Counted from the stretch's first letter, positions 37,229 through 46,725 are shown. The stretch: DNA of 64,000 nucleotides from Citrobacter freundii (GCA_003243445.1 QFQQ01000006.1:62001-126000), one strand, 5' to 3'. The notes: a model not told the origin generated them from the sequence alone. Program-made: numbers and translations.

Positions 37229-38155
37229 TCACCCCTTCTTCGCCCACCGCAAATAAAACGGCAACCGGTTCAACCTGATCGCCGAATAATTCTCCTCCGC
37301 CGCACCAAAACTGCTATAAAAGAAAGCGAGATTGCGGATGTCCGATCCTTCAAAGTCCAGCAATATGTTTTTTGGTGAATGATCCTGGATAAAAGAATCT
37401 ATCAATGCATGTGATGCGCCCAGTGTTCGTCCATCCGGGTGATTACCTACCAGGATATAATAGGCCCGGTTATGGGAGAAAAAGAAAACGCAGGAAGCGA
37501 TCAGCTGATTTTTTGCGGAAAAGATACCATAGGTGGTGGCTTGTTTTCTTTCCTGTAAAAAATGATAGAGCGATTTGAAACGATCAATATTATCACCGGG
37601 CTCTTTTGTGTAATTGCGCATTTGCGCAACCGCCAGCTCAACTACATTGTCGACAGGAATATTCCTTTCGGCGGTACAACCGAATTGTTTTGATTTTTTG
37701 ATATTCCGCTGGGTATTGTCACGATAGTTCTTATAGATCTCCTCATATGGTTTTCCCAGGGGCAGAACGAAATTACGTCGTTGATAGAGCTGATATCTTT
37801 CTGTAGAAAAAACATTGTGGTGATTAAGATAAATGTCCCAGTAACGGAATCTTGATGGAATGGCATCCAGGAATGATTGCAACAGATCGCTGGTAATATC
37901 ATTTCCGAACACGCCAAGTTGTGCCGCCAGGAATGGCTGATAGAGATAGGCAATGCCATATTTTTTGTTCCAGGTCAGCGGCATCACAACTTCGTAATCT
38001 CCATACACCAGCGCATCCCAGTGTTCGGACATATAGTTCAGGTAAAACGAATAACCATAGATCAGCCCGTTTTCCGCAGCGGCAATCCGGCGGTCCCATT
38101 TGTTCATATCGATCTGAGCATGCTGAACATATTGTATGTGATGATGCCGGCTCAT
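37229..38155 (-). CDS. FemAB/GNAT-like acyltransferase
   Basis: 308 residues. The middle contains YEEIYKNYRDNTQRNIKKSK, typical of FemAB-like acetyltransferases with two GNAT folds, and LIASCVFFFSHNRAYYILVG followed by GASHALIDSFIQDH and LLDFEGSDI. Such enzymes transfer aminoacyl or acyl groups to cell wall precursors or small molecules; the substrate is unknown. The ATG overlaps the stop of the upstream peptidase gene by four bases, so they are co-translated. Confidence 0.8.
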   Translation of the reverse strand: MSRHHHIQYVQHAQIDMNKWDRRIAAAENGLIYGYSFYLNYMSEHWDALVYGDYEVVMPLTWNKKYGIAYLYQPFLAAQLGVFGNDITSDLLQSFLDAIPSRFRYWDIYLNHHNVFSTERYQLYQRRNFVLPLGKPYEEIYKNYRDNTQRNIKKSKQFGCTAERNIPVDNVVELAVAQMRNYTKEPGDNIDRFKSLYHFLQERKQATTYGIFSAKNQLIASCVFFFSHNRAYYILVGNHPDGRTLGASHALIDSFIQDHSPKNILLDFEGSDIRNLAFFYSSFGAAEENYSAIRLNRLPFYLRWAKKG

Positions 38156-41025
38156 TCAAATACAAAGTTTCTGTTGAATTTACGCAGGTTAAAATGAGAC
38201 ATGTCTATAGAAAAAGAAATTTTCTTAAGGAACTTATTTTCATAGATCGTAGAGTTGATATAATCTTTATACACGCCGCTATACAGAAGCGGGATATAAA
38301 TATTCACCGTTTCTTTCAGCAAGGGAATATGAATACCCGCATCAAAAAGAAACCGGTCCTGGTTTGCATTTCTTTCCCAGGCCCCTGCATAAGTACCAAT
38401 GTCCACAAACACTTTCAATGGGATCTTCAGCATGCCCAGCGGGTTGATTGCCGATGGAATGGTAGATCCAAGATTGATCGCTGCAAGCCAGTCGTCGGTT
38501 TTACCGATCTTATCAGCAAGCAGATCGGTACGTACCTTGAAAGCTCCGTCTCTCACCATTATTTGCTGGCTTGCGGCACCTTCAAATTCATTACGCCCGG
38601 CGAAATAATCACTATAAGTATAATCTTCATTACCGTTTGCGCCGGTCATATTAAGGTGATAGCGCTGCGTCTGGAATTGTTTGGAGAATGTTTTGGAACT
38701 GGTGTAAAAAAACTTTCCGGCAAATACGCGAAGATCAAAACCACCGCCTTTCTGATAGTTGAAGAAATAGTTACCAGTAAATCCTGCACGGATAAAATCT
38801 TTACCCTGTTCTATTTTCAATTCACCGCGATAGGGATAGAGCGCGCGATTGTTTTCCCACACAAGCATTAACTGGTTCAGGGTGCGGTTGGTGGAGTTCA
38901 CACGGTATTTGTTTTCAAAGGTTGTATCAGTACCGGAAATAATTGTATCGCGATAAAATTGTAACCCATCTTCCGAGATCAAAAAGCTTTTGAACTGGAT
39001 ATAGCGGTAAAGATCGCTGCGTGGATTTTTTTCTTTTAATACCAACCGGATCGAAGGAACGATCTTATGAAAAGACAGATACGTGGTCTTGCTGCTGTCT
39101 TTGAACTGATCAATGCCGAAGGCCGATGCGGCAAGACCAAGTCTTATCTTTCTGAATGCACCACTATCCGGGAAAAATGAGTAGTTGACAAGACCGGTAC
39201 CCGTCAGTTTTTTTGTATCCGTTCCGTACATGGGCGCTACAAAAAACTGTAAACGGGATGCCGGCAGTTTATAGTTTGTAGCAAAAATGCCAACCTGCAG
39301 GCCGTCGTATTTGTTCATGCCAATGGAAGGGCCGATGCTGATCAGGTTGGATACCGGCGATTGGATATATTTTGCAAATGATCTTGTACCGGCAAGAACA
39401 ACGCGCGTGCCGGTATAATACTGATCAGGAAGCGGGCCTTTGGTATCAAGATAAGAGAACAGGCTATCCTGCGGCACAGCCAGGCTAGTGCTCAGACTGT
39501 TTTTCAGGTCTTCCGGCTGCGGATGTTTGAATTGCCATTGCTGATAGTATTGCTGCATGGCTTTATCCAGTTGAGGGCGGCCATATTTTTTCTCCAGGTA
39601 ATTTAACCAGGCAGCAGTTTTAATATAAGCAACGGCGGCATAGTTGATCGCAGAAAAGCTGTCGGCTGGTGTATTGACCGGCTGATCGATTTTTATCTTT
39701 GCGAGCGACGCAAAAAACAGTTCTTCCAGATTCTGTAATGACACAGGCGTCTTTCCAAATTTGGCATCACCGGATGGATATTTGCTGCGCATGTACCGGT
39801 CTTCATAATAGGAGTTGATCCCTTCGTCCATCCACGGATACATTCGCTCATTGCTTGCGAGAATGCCATAGAACCAGTTATGACCGATCTCGTGTTCGAT
39901 GGTTCTTTCAAGCATCTTGTCATTCTCCGTTGGCGGTATCGCGGTAATGGTTGGATATTCCATACCTGCGCCATAACCTTTTGGTCCCTGCACCACGCTC
40001 ACCACATTGTATGGGTATTCTGCGATCCAGGCGCTTCTTGCTCTCACTGCATCTTTTGCATAGGAGAGTGTTTTACTCCATTGAGTTTTTTCCGCAGCCG
40101 TGTAGTAGGTTTGAACTTCGATCGTTCTGCCGGAAGGAAGTTTGCAGGTATCGGTTTCCACGATAAAACGCTTATCTGCGAACCATGCGAAATCATGGAT
40201 GCGATCCTGCTTAAAGGTCAGCGTTTTTAAAACGGATGAAGAGGCGGGAAAATCCTGCCGGACGGTCTTATAAGAACCCGCTTTGGTTTTGATCTTCTTT
40301 TTTTCAGCAGTCCAGTTAAATGCCGAGCGGCTTTTCAACCAGTTTTTTTCAGCTTGCTCCTGCAAGTCTCCGGTGGCTGCTACTACATAGTTTTGAGGAA
40401 GTGTGATCCTTACTTCGAAATTTCCGAATTCACTGTAAAATTCGCCCTGGTCAAGATAGGGCATGGGGTGCCATCCGTACTTATCATATACCGCTGGTTT
40501 GGGAAACCATTGAGTGACCTGGTAGCTTTGACCGATATGACCGCCTCTTGAAAAATTATAAGGCAGCTGAACGTGAAAGGGCGTGGTAATTTCTATTTTT
40601 CCTCCCGGTGCAAGGGGGGAGGGAAGAATAAGCCGGACAACATCAATATACTGCGGATGATCGACGGTTTCAGCAGTTATATCATTTACTTTGAAATTGA
40701 GTTTATTGATATAACCTTTCTGTTCTTCATTTGAAAAATAAAAGTCAGTATTGCCATTCTCAAGTTGCTGATCTGTGAAAGCAGTCTTGTCGTTTTTATA
40801 TGCATTAGGCCAGAGATGTATCCATATAAAGCCAAGCGTATCCGGTGAGTTGTTGATGTATTCCATCTTTTCAAAACCATCCAGCGAATGTTGTTTGTCA
40901 TTCAGAGATACGTCAATAGAGTAGTTCACCTGCTGCTGCCAGTAAGTCTGTGCGTTGAGTTGTTGAACCACGCAGAGTATAGCGATCAGTAAAATTAGTT
41001 TTGCCGGCTGCATGTGTGTAATCAT
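38152..41025 (-). CDS. M1-family-like zinc metallopeptidase, long form
   Basis: 957 residues with a signal peptide (LILLIAILCVVQQLNAQ). An N-terminal beta domain (to about 240) is followed by HEIGHNW with His 378 as the first zinc ligand and the third ligand in WMDEGINSYY. After the helical domain comes a C-terminal region of about 380 residues (from about residue 575) rich in beta strands, FFVAPMYGTDTKKLTGTG and TYSDYFAGRNEFEG, resembling an outer membrane beta barrel. The gene follows a shorter paralogue by eight bases. Confidence 0.88.
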   Translation of the reverse strand: MITHMQPAKLILLIAILCVVQQLNAQTYWQQQVNYSIDVSLNDKQHSLDGFEKMEYINNSPDTLGFIWIHLWPNAYKNDKTAFTDQQLENGNTDFYFSNEEQKGYINKLNFKVNDITAETVDHPQYIDVVRLILPSPLAPGGKIEITTPFHVQLPYNFSRGGHIGQSYQVTQWFPKPAVYDKYGWHPMPYLDQGEFYSEFGNFEVRITLPQNYVVAATGDLQEQAEKNWLKSRSAFNWTAEKKKIKTKAGSYKTVRQDFPASSSVLKTLTFKQDRIHDFAWFADKRFIVETDTCKLPSGRTIEVQTYYTAAEKTQWSKTLSYAKDAVRARSAWIAEYPYNVVSVVQGPKGYGAGMEYPTITAIPPTENDKMLERTIEHEIGHNWFYGILASNERMYPWMDEGINSYYEDRYMRSKYPSGDAKFGKTPVSLQNLEELFFASLAKIKIDQPVNTPADSFSAINYAAVAYIKTAAWLNYLEKKYGRPQLDKAMQQYYQQWQFKHPQPEDLKNSLSTSLAVPQDSLFSYLDTKGPLPDQYYTGTRVVLAGTRSFAKYIQSPVSNLISIGPSIGMNKYDGLQVGIFATNYKLPASRLQFFVAPMYGTDTKKLTGTGLVNYSFFPDSGAFRKIRLGLAASAFGIDQFKDSSKTTYLSFHKIVPSIRLVLKEKNPRSDLYRYIQFKSFLISEDGLQFYRDTIISGTDTTFENKYRVNSTNRTLNQLMLVWENNRALYPYRGELKIEQGKDFIRAGFTGNYFFNYQKGGGFDLRVFAGKFFYTSSKTFSKQFQTQRYHLNMTGANGNEDYTYSDYFAGRNEFEGAASQQIMVRDGAFKVRTDLLADKIGKTDDWLAAINLGSTIPSAINPLGMLKIPLKVFVDIGTYAGAWERNANQDRFLFDAGIHIPLLKETVNIYIPLLYSGVYKDYINSTIYENKFLKKISFSIDMSHFNLRKFNRNFVFE

Positions 41026-41033
41026 AGTATTGA

Positions 41034-42602
41034 TCAGAATGCTCCTTTCTTATTCAGCAATTCAAATAAGGGATCCACTTTTGGCCCCAATAGTTTTTCA
41101 AATTCGGCTTTCAGATCTTCAGGATAAGGGTGCTTGAATTTCCAGTCGCTGTAATAATTCTTTACAACCTGGTCGAGTTTATCCCTGCCGATCGAGCTTT
41201 CTACAATGAACATCCAGATCGCTGTTTTCAGGTAGATCACCGTAGCATAACTATCTTTATCCGGGAAATCTGCAGAGGGTGTTTCGATGGGTTGTTCCAT
41301 TGGGATCTGTGTCATGGCTCCGTAGATCGCATCCTGGAATTGTGCAACAGGTTTCTTTTTTACTTCTTCCGGGATGGCGTTTCCGAAAATACTGTTGGCT
41401 TTGTATTTCTCAGCTTCGTAACGGAATTGAAAATAAGAGTTCATTCCTTCATCCATCCAGGCGTGATCACGCTCGTTGCTGCCAAGGATACCATAGAACC
41501 AGTTGTGACCAACTTCATGCGTGATCACACCGTCCAGGCCTTCACCATTTGCGTCGGGGCTCGTGATGAGTGTGATCATCGGATATTCCATTCCACCGGA
41601 GCTGACGTTCTTTGGACCTTCAACAGCCTGCACGACGGGATATGGATATTCACCGATCCAGGATGAGTAGTTGCGAACGGCATCTTCCACATAACCGGTG
41701 CTTTTATCCCAATTCTTGTTTCCCTGTTCATAGCTGTAAGTGAAAACATCGATCAGTTTTCCGCTGGTCAGTGTGGCAGTATCATAACGGATGATAAAAT
41801 CTTTATCAGCAAACCAGGCAAAGTCATGTATGTTCTCGCCTTTAAAGGAGAGCGTTTTATTGCCTTTTTCCTTTGTTGTATATTTTTTGAGTTTTGCACC
41901 TTCTGCATTGTTGGCGCGGCCAAGGGTTTTGTAGAGTGTGGCTTCCTGTTGATTTTGCATTACACCTGTTGCGCCAACAACATAAGCGGAGGGAACAGTG
42001 ATATTAACGCTGAAACTTCCGAACTCGCTGTAAAATTCGCCCTGGTCAAGATAGGGGATCGGATGCCAGCCCTTGCTGTCATATACTGCCGGTTTGGGAT
42101 ACCATTGGCAAATGATATATGATTGGTCAAGATGTCCGGACCTGGAAGAATAGCTGGGGATCTTAACAGCGAATGGCGTGGTGATGGTTGTTTTTTGTTT
42201 TGGCAAGAGCGGTGCAGGGAGTATGACTTTTACTATATCGATATTTTGCGGATCGGGTTCGATGGTTGCTTTTTTTCCGTCGGCTTTGAAATCGAGACTG
42301 TCGATAGAGCCTTTGTCTTTCATTTCATCCCATCTTTTACGGCCTTCGGCATCGCGAAAGATCTGTTTGGCGTAAGCAGTGGTTTCGTTTTTGTAAGCAT
42401 TGGGCCATAAATGAAACCAGATGAATTGAAGGGTATCGGGAGAGTTATTGGTATAATCGAGCTGGAGGGAGCCGCTGAGTGTATGTGTTTGATCATTCAG
42501 CTTTACGTTGATCGAATAGTTTACGTCCTGTTGCCAGTATTGTGAAGAGGCGGCAAGGCAAATGGTCTGGGCAAGTACAAGAAAGAAAAGGTTTTTTTTC
42601 AC
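41034..42602 (-). CDS. M1-family-like zinc metallopeptidase, short form
   Basis: 522 residues from a GTG at 42600-42602 (MKKNLFFLVLAQTICLAASSQ), a good signal peptide. A longer frame from a TTG at 42641 would run through the -7 box at 42617-42624, so the GTG start is favoured. Zinc site HEVGHNW (His 362) and WMDEGMNSYF are intact. It ends soon after the catalytic and helical domains and lacks the beta-rich extension of its downstream paralogue. The two are about equally long up to that point and share most motifs, so a tandem duplication is likely. Confidence 0.88.
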   Translation of the reverse strand: MKKNLFFLVLAQTICLAASSQYWQQDVNYSINVKLNDQTHTLSGSLQLDYTNNSPDTLQFIWFHLWPNAYKNETTAYAKQIFRDAEGRKRWDEMKDKGSIDSLDFKADGKKATIEPDPQNIDIVKVILPAPLLPKQKTTITTPFAVKIPSYSSRSGHLDQSYIICQWYPKPAVYDSKGWHPIPYLDQGEFYSEFGSFSVNITVPSAYVVGATGVMQNQQEATLYKTLGRANNAEGAKLKKYTTKEKGNKTLSFKGENIHDFAWFADKDFIIRYDTATLTSGKLIDVFTYSYEQGNKNWDKSTGYVEDAVRNYSSWIGEYPYPVVQAVEGPKNVSSGGMEYPMITLITSPDANGEGLDGVITHEVGHNWFYGILGSNERDHAWMDEGMNSYFQFRYEAEKYKANSIFGNAIPEEVKKKPVAQFQDAIYGAMTQIPMEQPIETPSADFPDKDSYATVIYLKTAIWMFIVESSIGRDKLDQVVKNYYSDWKFKHPYPEDLKAEFEKLLGPKVDPLFELLNKKGAF

Positions 42603-42616
42603 CGGATTCGTTTTAT

Positions 42617-42624
42617 CAAAAATA
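42617..42624 (-). promoter_or_regulatory. Promoter -7 box of M1 peptidase operon
   Basis: On the minus strand this reads TATTTTTG (TAnnTTTG). The -33 site at 42644-42647 reads TGTG (three of four) at 19 bases. It lies 14 bases before the GTG start and argues against the longer TTG-initiated frame. Confidence 0.6.
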
Positions 42625-43180
42625 GCGGCTAAAATCTGCAAATCACAGGATGAAGGCGGATTTGTTGGGGCGGTGTAAGGGTATAGTGAATGGGAAGGGA
42701 ATTCGGTTCAGTTTTTTCCCGTAATAAATTGTTTTTTCCTGATGGTGACGGGAAGGAGAAGAAGGATATTTGGGGGAATGAAAATCTGTTGAGTTGGCGC
42801 GGCTTGACGGGTCTGAAGGCTGTTACTGTTGGGAAGGGAGGGTGGAATGAAAAATGGAAGGAGATTTTATGTCTGGAAGGGCAGAGAATCTTCCGGTTCT
42901 TCATATCCCCGATCCCCCAAAAAATCCCGGAGGTGGTGGCGGGGGAGGGAGCCCAGGGGGCGGAGGGTAGGAGGGTGAAGGACAAATCCAGGAGCAGGCC
43001 CCCCTGCACGATCCGTACTTCAATCGCGATCCGTAGAAATCCGATCTTCCTTTCCAGTCCAGTCCAATTCCTTCCTGTCGCTTTCAAACCTGATGCTTTT
43101 CCCCACAATATAATCGCCCGAATTTCCTCCATCATCAAGCTCTTTCAACTTCTCCAACCGCACCAAATTCAATCCATCTC
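42625..43180. other. Spacer of about 550 bases, no established gene
   Basis: Two long overlapping open frames (plus 42690-43316, minus 42629-43138) look like non-coding artefacts: proline- and arginine-rich with no family features. A 53-codon minus-strand frame right after the sugar transferase stop (about 43180-43020; LVRLEKLKELDDGGNSGDYI) is charged and could be a small gene with GTG or TTG start, but purine-rich DNA alone could produce it. GC-rich runs occur at 42925-42980. Confidence 0.4.
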
Positions 43181-44614
43181 CTATTTCCCCTTACTCTTAA
43201 ATATAATCCTCACCGTATGGATCATGATCTTAAAATCCAACGCCAGCGAAATATTCTCTATATACAACAGGTCAAACTTGCTCCGCTCGATCATCTGCGC
43301 CACATTCTCCGCATAACCAAACTGCACCATCCCCCAGCTGCTCAATCCCGGCTTCACCTTCAGCAAATACTTATAGTACGGATAATGCTGGACAATCTGA
43401 TCTATAAAAAACCTTCGCTCTGGTCTCGGTCCAACCAGGCTCATATCACCCTTCAGGATATTCCAAAGCTGTGGAAGCTCGTCTATCCGCCACTTCCGCA
43501 TCGTTCTGCCCCAACCCGTGATCCGCGGATCATTATCGGAGGAAAGCGCAGGTCCATCCGGCTCCGCATTCACGATCATCGAACGGAATTTATAGATCCG
43601 GAACGGCCTTCCTTTATAACCCACGCGCTCCTGCGAATAAAACACCGGCCCTTTTGATGAGAATGCCACACGTATCATAGAGATCAGCATCAATGGCGAT
43701 AATAAGATAAGCCCGCTGATCGCGGCCACCACATCTATCAGCCGCTTCACGTGTTGCTGCCACAGCGGCATCAGCCCTGCCGTATTAAGATCGATCAGCG
43801 CAGGCCCCATCACGTTGCTTGTTTTTACAGAACCTGATAATATGTCCATGATATCAGGCTGGATCTTGATCCGTACATCTTTCTCGCTCAGCTTACCCGT
43901 CAGCTCCTGCAAGAGTTCCGGATCCGACTTTTCAAGCGCCAGCACGACCAGCTTCACATTATTCTTATCGATCACCCGGTCAAGATCAGCGATATTGCCG
44001 AGAGACGGCAGCTCATGATCTCTACGATCCACCCCGGGAGAAATGCTCACAAACCCAGCATACCGGAATCCCCCATCCTGCAGGTTACTCTTTGTTTTCT
44101 GATAGATCGCAGCTGCATTATCACTATTGCCAACAATGATCGTATTGAAAAAGACCTTCCCGCTCAGCAACTGGCTTTTCACTCTCCTGAGGATCAGCCA
44201 GCGTCCTGTAAAAAGGAGTGCAAAGTGTATCAGGAACAGCAGTGGCAGGACCTTTCCATAATAACCAGCAGCAGCAACAGACTGCACATCATTCATCACA
44301 AAAAAGAAAAACAGCAACAAACTCCCGATGATACAACACAGTAATGTTGAACTGAATTCATTCAGTCTCGATTTATGATAAAGAGAATGATACGACCCGG
44401 TAATGGTAAACAAAGCCAGCCAGCCCATCGGAATAAATATCAGACCGAGAACAAACTGGTAGTTCACACTCCAGAATGTTTCCGCATCAATGCCATCCGT
44501 CAGCATCGATCTGCGCACAAAATAGCATATCGCCCAGGCGAGCGCAGCCATTATATAATCCACTATTGCATAACAGGCGATAGGTATTTGCTTGCCTGTA
44601 TTCATAGATATCAA
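43181..44614 (-). CDS. Polyprenyl-phosphate sugar-1-phosphate transferase
   Basis: 477 residues. Four to five N-terminal membrane helices (to about 135), a CoA-binding-like Rossmann region (about 140-270, FFNTIIVGNSDNAAAIYQ), one more helix (about 290-315), then the bacterial sugar transferase core with SQERVGYKGRPFRIYKFRSM, KWRIDELPQLWNILKGDMSL and VGPRPERRFF. It starts exopolysaccharide or O-antigen repeat synthesis by loading a sugar phosphate on undecaprenyl phosphate. The start overlaps the stop of the oxidoreductase gene by four bases. Confidence 0.92.
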   Translation of the reverse strand: MISMNTGKQIPIACYAIVDYIMAALAWAICYFVRRSMLTDGIDAETFWSVNYQFVLGLIFIPMGWLALFTITGSYHSLYHKSRLNEFSSTLLCCIIGSLLLFFFFVMNDVQSVAAAGYYGKVLPLLFLIHFALLFTGRWLILRRVKSQLLSGKVFFNTIIVGNSDNAAAIYQKTKSNLQDGGFRYAGFVSISPGVDRRDHELPSLGNIADLDRVIDKNNVKLVVLALEKSDPELLQELTGKLSEKDVRIKIQPDIMDILSGSVKTSNVMGPALIDLNTAGLMPLWQQHVKRLIDVVAAISGLILLSPLMLISMIRVAFSSKGPVFYSQERVGYKGRPFRIYKFRSMIVNAEPDGPALSSDNDPRITGWGRTMRKWRIDELPQLWNILKGDMSLVGPRPERRFFIDQIVQHYPYYKYLLKVKPGLSSWGMVQFGYAENVAQMIERSKFDLLYIENISLALDFKIMIHTVRIIFKSKGK

Positions 44615-45585
44615 TGGGTAATAACGTTGTTGCCGATCTTACTAAGGATCTTATGCGCCACATCCATTGCCATTAATCCGTCCATTTCAGATACGATCGG
44701 TTTGGTATTATTAAGGATCGCAGCTTTGAATTCTTCAAGCTCTCTTTTAATCGCATTTACTTCTGGTACGACCGGGTTTGCAACGGCGATCGTCTTTACG
44801 CCGGATGGCGTTTCGATATCAAACGCAAACACATTCGAATCCTGTGCTTCCTTCAGTTTAATGATCTCCGTTTTTTTATTGAGGAAGTCAATCCCGATAT
44901 AAGCATCCTTCTGAAATAAACGCATCTTACGCATCTTCTTCATCGAGATCCGGCTGCTGGTCAGGTTTGCCACGCAGCCATTGTGAAATTCGATCCGGAC
45001 GTTGGCGATATCCGGTGTTTCGGTCATCACGCCAACACCGCTTGCGGAGATCGATTTGACATCGCTCTTCACAATGCTGAGCACAATATCAATATCATGG
45101 ATCATCAGGTCCAGGATCACACTCACTTCTGTTCCGCGCGGATTGAATTGCGCCAAACGGTGTACCTCAATGAACATCGGGCTCAGCGGCACATCTTTCA
45201 ATGCAAGAAATGCCGGATTGAATCGCTCAACATGCCCAACCTGTACTTTGCTGCCGGATTCCTTTGCCAGTTTTACCAGCTGCCTCGCTTCATCCATTGT
45301 ATGTGCCAGCGGTTTTTCCACGAACACATGCTTTCCTTTTTTGATCGCTTTTTCACACCAGGCAAAGTGGTGATTGGTGGGAGTAACAACATCGATCGCG
45401 TCGCAAGCGTCCATCAGGGCATCCGGGTCAAGAAAACGGACAAGCTGGTATTTCTCCGAAACCTCCTTCGCCGTATCGTCATGCGGATCATAAAAACCCA
45501 CGATCTCCACGTCAGGGATCTCTTTCCAGTTATTCAAATGAAATTTCCCGAGATGGCCCACGCCATACACGCCGATCTTTAGCAT
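44611..45585 (-). CDS. Gfo/Idh/MocA-family oxidoreductase
   Basis: 324 residues. The N-terminal Rossmann fold has MLKIGVYGVGHLGKFHLNNW, the conserved EKPLAHTMDEARQLV holds the catalytic-region Lys, and the C-terminal substrate domain has LDLMIHDIDIVLSIV. It probably oxidises or reduces a nucleotide sugar or related polyol with NAD(P). It is the first gene of an operon with the sugar transferase, so a role in building a surface glycan is likely. Confidence 0.9.
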   Translation of the reverse strand: MLKIGVYGVGHLGKFHLNNWKEIPDVEIVGFYDPHDDTAKEVSEKYQLVRFLDPDALMDACDAIDVVTPTNHHFAWCEKAIKKGKHVFVEKPLAHTMDEARQLVKLAKESGSKVQVGHVERFNPAFLALKDVPLSPMFIEVHRLAQFNPRGTEVSVILDLMIHDIDIVLSIVKSDVKSISASGVGVMTETPDIANVRIEFHNGCVANLTSSRISMKKMRKMRLFQKDAYIGIDFLNKKTEIIKLKEAQDSNVFAFDIETPSGVKTIAVANPVVPEVNAIKRELEEFKAAILNNTKPIVSEMDGLMAMDVAHKILSKIGNNVITH

Positions 45586-45602
45586 AGAAAAGAATTAATG
45601 AC

Positions 45603-45610
45603 CAAAGATA
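45603..45610 (-). promoter_or_regulatory. Promoter -7 box of oxidoreductase/sugar transferase operon
   Basis: The minus strand reads TATCTTTG, a full TAnnTTTG match, 17 bases before the ATG. The -33 element is not recognisable. Confidence 0.55.
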
Positions 45611-45633
45611 AAGATTGAGAAGCAATTATGAAG

Positions 45634-45818
45634 AATCGATGTTCGATGTTCGATGCGCGATGGTCGATGATCTGCCTCGATAGTTATAAGGTCAATTTGC
45701 CATTGGGTTGAATGTCCGGAAAGATATTTGAAAAAAAACACCTTCCTGGGGGTGGAAAGTGTCTTTTTGTATAAAATGATTTCAAATGAACTCGATCATC
45801 GATCATCGAACATCGATT
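45634..45818. repeat. GATGTTCGATG-unit inverted repeats
   Basis: Left units 45634-45672 (AATCGATGTTCGATGTTCGA and continuing) are mirrored at 45793-45818 (CGATCATCGATCATCGAAC and continuing). A separate terminator hairpin lies in the 120-base loop. Confidence 0.82.
45738..45766 (-). terminator. Terminator of L,D-transpeptidase gene
   Basis: ACACCTTCC (45738-45746) pairs with GGAAAGTGT (45754-45762) with one mismatch; the minus-strand transcript then runs into eight U residues. The plus strand also has CTTTTTG, so it may work in both directions. Confidence 0.75.
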
Positions 45819-45822
45819 GATG

Positions 45823-46566
45823 TCAATTCAACATCGCCGACCTGCTCACATACGTTTTCCCCGGTTCATATATGAAGAAGCAAGTATTATCCTTTATGGT
45901 ATTAATGATCGGCTGCGCTTCTTTTTCGGGTACGGCGGGACAACCCTGGCTACGTCCGATATATCCCTGGCTGGAAACATATCGCTCATCCACATAGTCC
46001 GCGCCATGAACAACGATCGCGCGGTTATACGCATTATCATTGATGCCTTTCTCAACACCATTCAGCTTGAGAGAATAGCCGTGTTTCCCCGTGTAAGTTT
46101 CCCCGGTCACATAAAAACCAGGACTGCTTTTATAAGAAGAAGATGAATTGGAAAAAGAAGTGGCCAATTCCTTTCCTGAATTACGGCCATGCGCAACCAG
46201 CGTTTGAAAAAGTATTTTATACTCTTTCAGATCGAGGATATAAAGACGTTTGTTGCTGCTGGGCTGACTGAAGTCAGCGATCGCCAGCACAGAAGAATTG
46301 TTGAGTTTTCCTTCGCTGAATAATTTGTTCCAACCTTTCTGTGCATACTCAAATGCCTGGCGGCTGAGACCGATCGCTTCAAGATGAAGACTATCATACA
46401 CTGATTTCACCGGCATTGACGGCGACAGAGAATCGGTGCTGCTCCGGGAAAATGCCGCAAATGTTTTTGATCCGAAAACGTTTTTACCAAACGCCAATGG
46501 AAGATGTAACACGGCAAGTATCAAAGCGGATAGGATGAGGTACAGGCCTTTCAGTTTGTTTTTCAT
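45823..46566 (-). CDS. Murein L,D-transpeptidase catalytic domain protein (YkuD_2 type)
   Basis: 247 residues with a signal sequence or anchor (LYLILSALILAVLHLPLAFG). The catalytic region has AIVVHGADYVDERYVSSQG and GRSQGCPAVP with Cys 209 as nucleophile. LD-transpeptidases join or trim peptidoglycan stem peptides in the periplasm. The N-terminal half (SKQAF-like, WNKLFSEGKLNN) is typical of the longer YkuD_2 group. It has a long leader of about 145 bases with several hairpins. Confidence 0.87.
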   Translation of the reverse strand: MKNKLKGLYLILSALILAVLHLPLAFGKNVFGSKTFAAFSRSSTDSLSPSMPVKSVYDSLHLEAIGLSRQAFEYAQKGWNKLFSEGKLNNSSVLAIADFSQPSSNKRLYILDLKEYKILFQTLVAHGRNSGKELATSFSNSSSSYKSSPGFYVTGETYTGKHGYSLKLNGVEKGINDNAYNRAIVVHGADYVDERYVSSQGYIGRSQGCPAVPEKEAQPIINTIKDNTCFFIYEPGKTYVSRSAMLN

Positions 46567-46583
46567 GTTTAATGTTTAACCAT

Positions 46584-46725
46584 CTGCCTTTTGGGCAGGA
46601 TATTAAATTTTGAAAATAAAATAACTAAATTTTTCTCAGAGTTGATACCTGGGTTGGCATCCTTCCCAAAAGACAGTGACTGGTTGAGGCCGTCGGAAAG
46701 ACGTTTGAAAGAGTTCGCAAAAATA
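46584..46725 (-). promoter_or_regulatory. Structured 5' leader and promoter of L,D-transpeptidase gene
   Basis: The minus-strand -7 box TATTTTTG is at 46718-46725. Downstream of it the transcript can form CGTC/GACG around a TTTCC loop (46693-46705 region), TGGGAAGG ATG CCAACCCA (about 46652-46674; TGGG/CCCA and GG/CC stems around AA/AA) and CTGCC/GGCAG just before the ATG (46584-46598). No known riboswitch class was recognised. Confidence 0.4.

Noticed and set aside
37921..38871. 316-codon plus-strand frame
   Set aside because: It lies opposite two well-supported minus-strand genes (acyltransferase and peptidase) and is low in protein-like features.
42629..43316. Two long overlapping open frames on opposite strands
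   Set aside because: Both are Pro/Ser/Arg-rich and unrelated to any family; the region looks like spacer. Only a 53-codon frame near 43020-43180 was kept as a weak possibility.
46584..46725. Cobalamin or other known riboswitch
   Set aside because: A GGGAAGG word is present on the minus strand, but the other conserved blocks of the cobalamin, TPP and SAM classes are absent.
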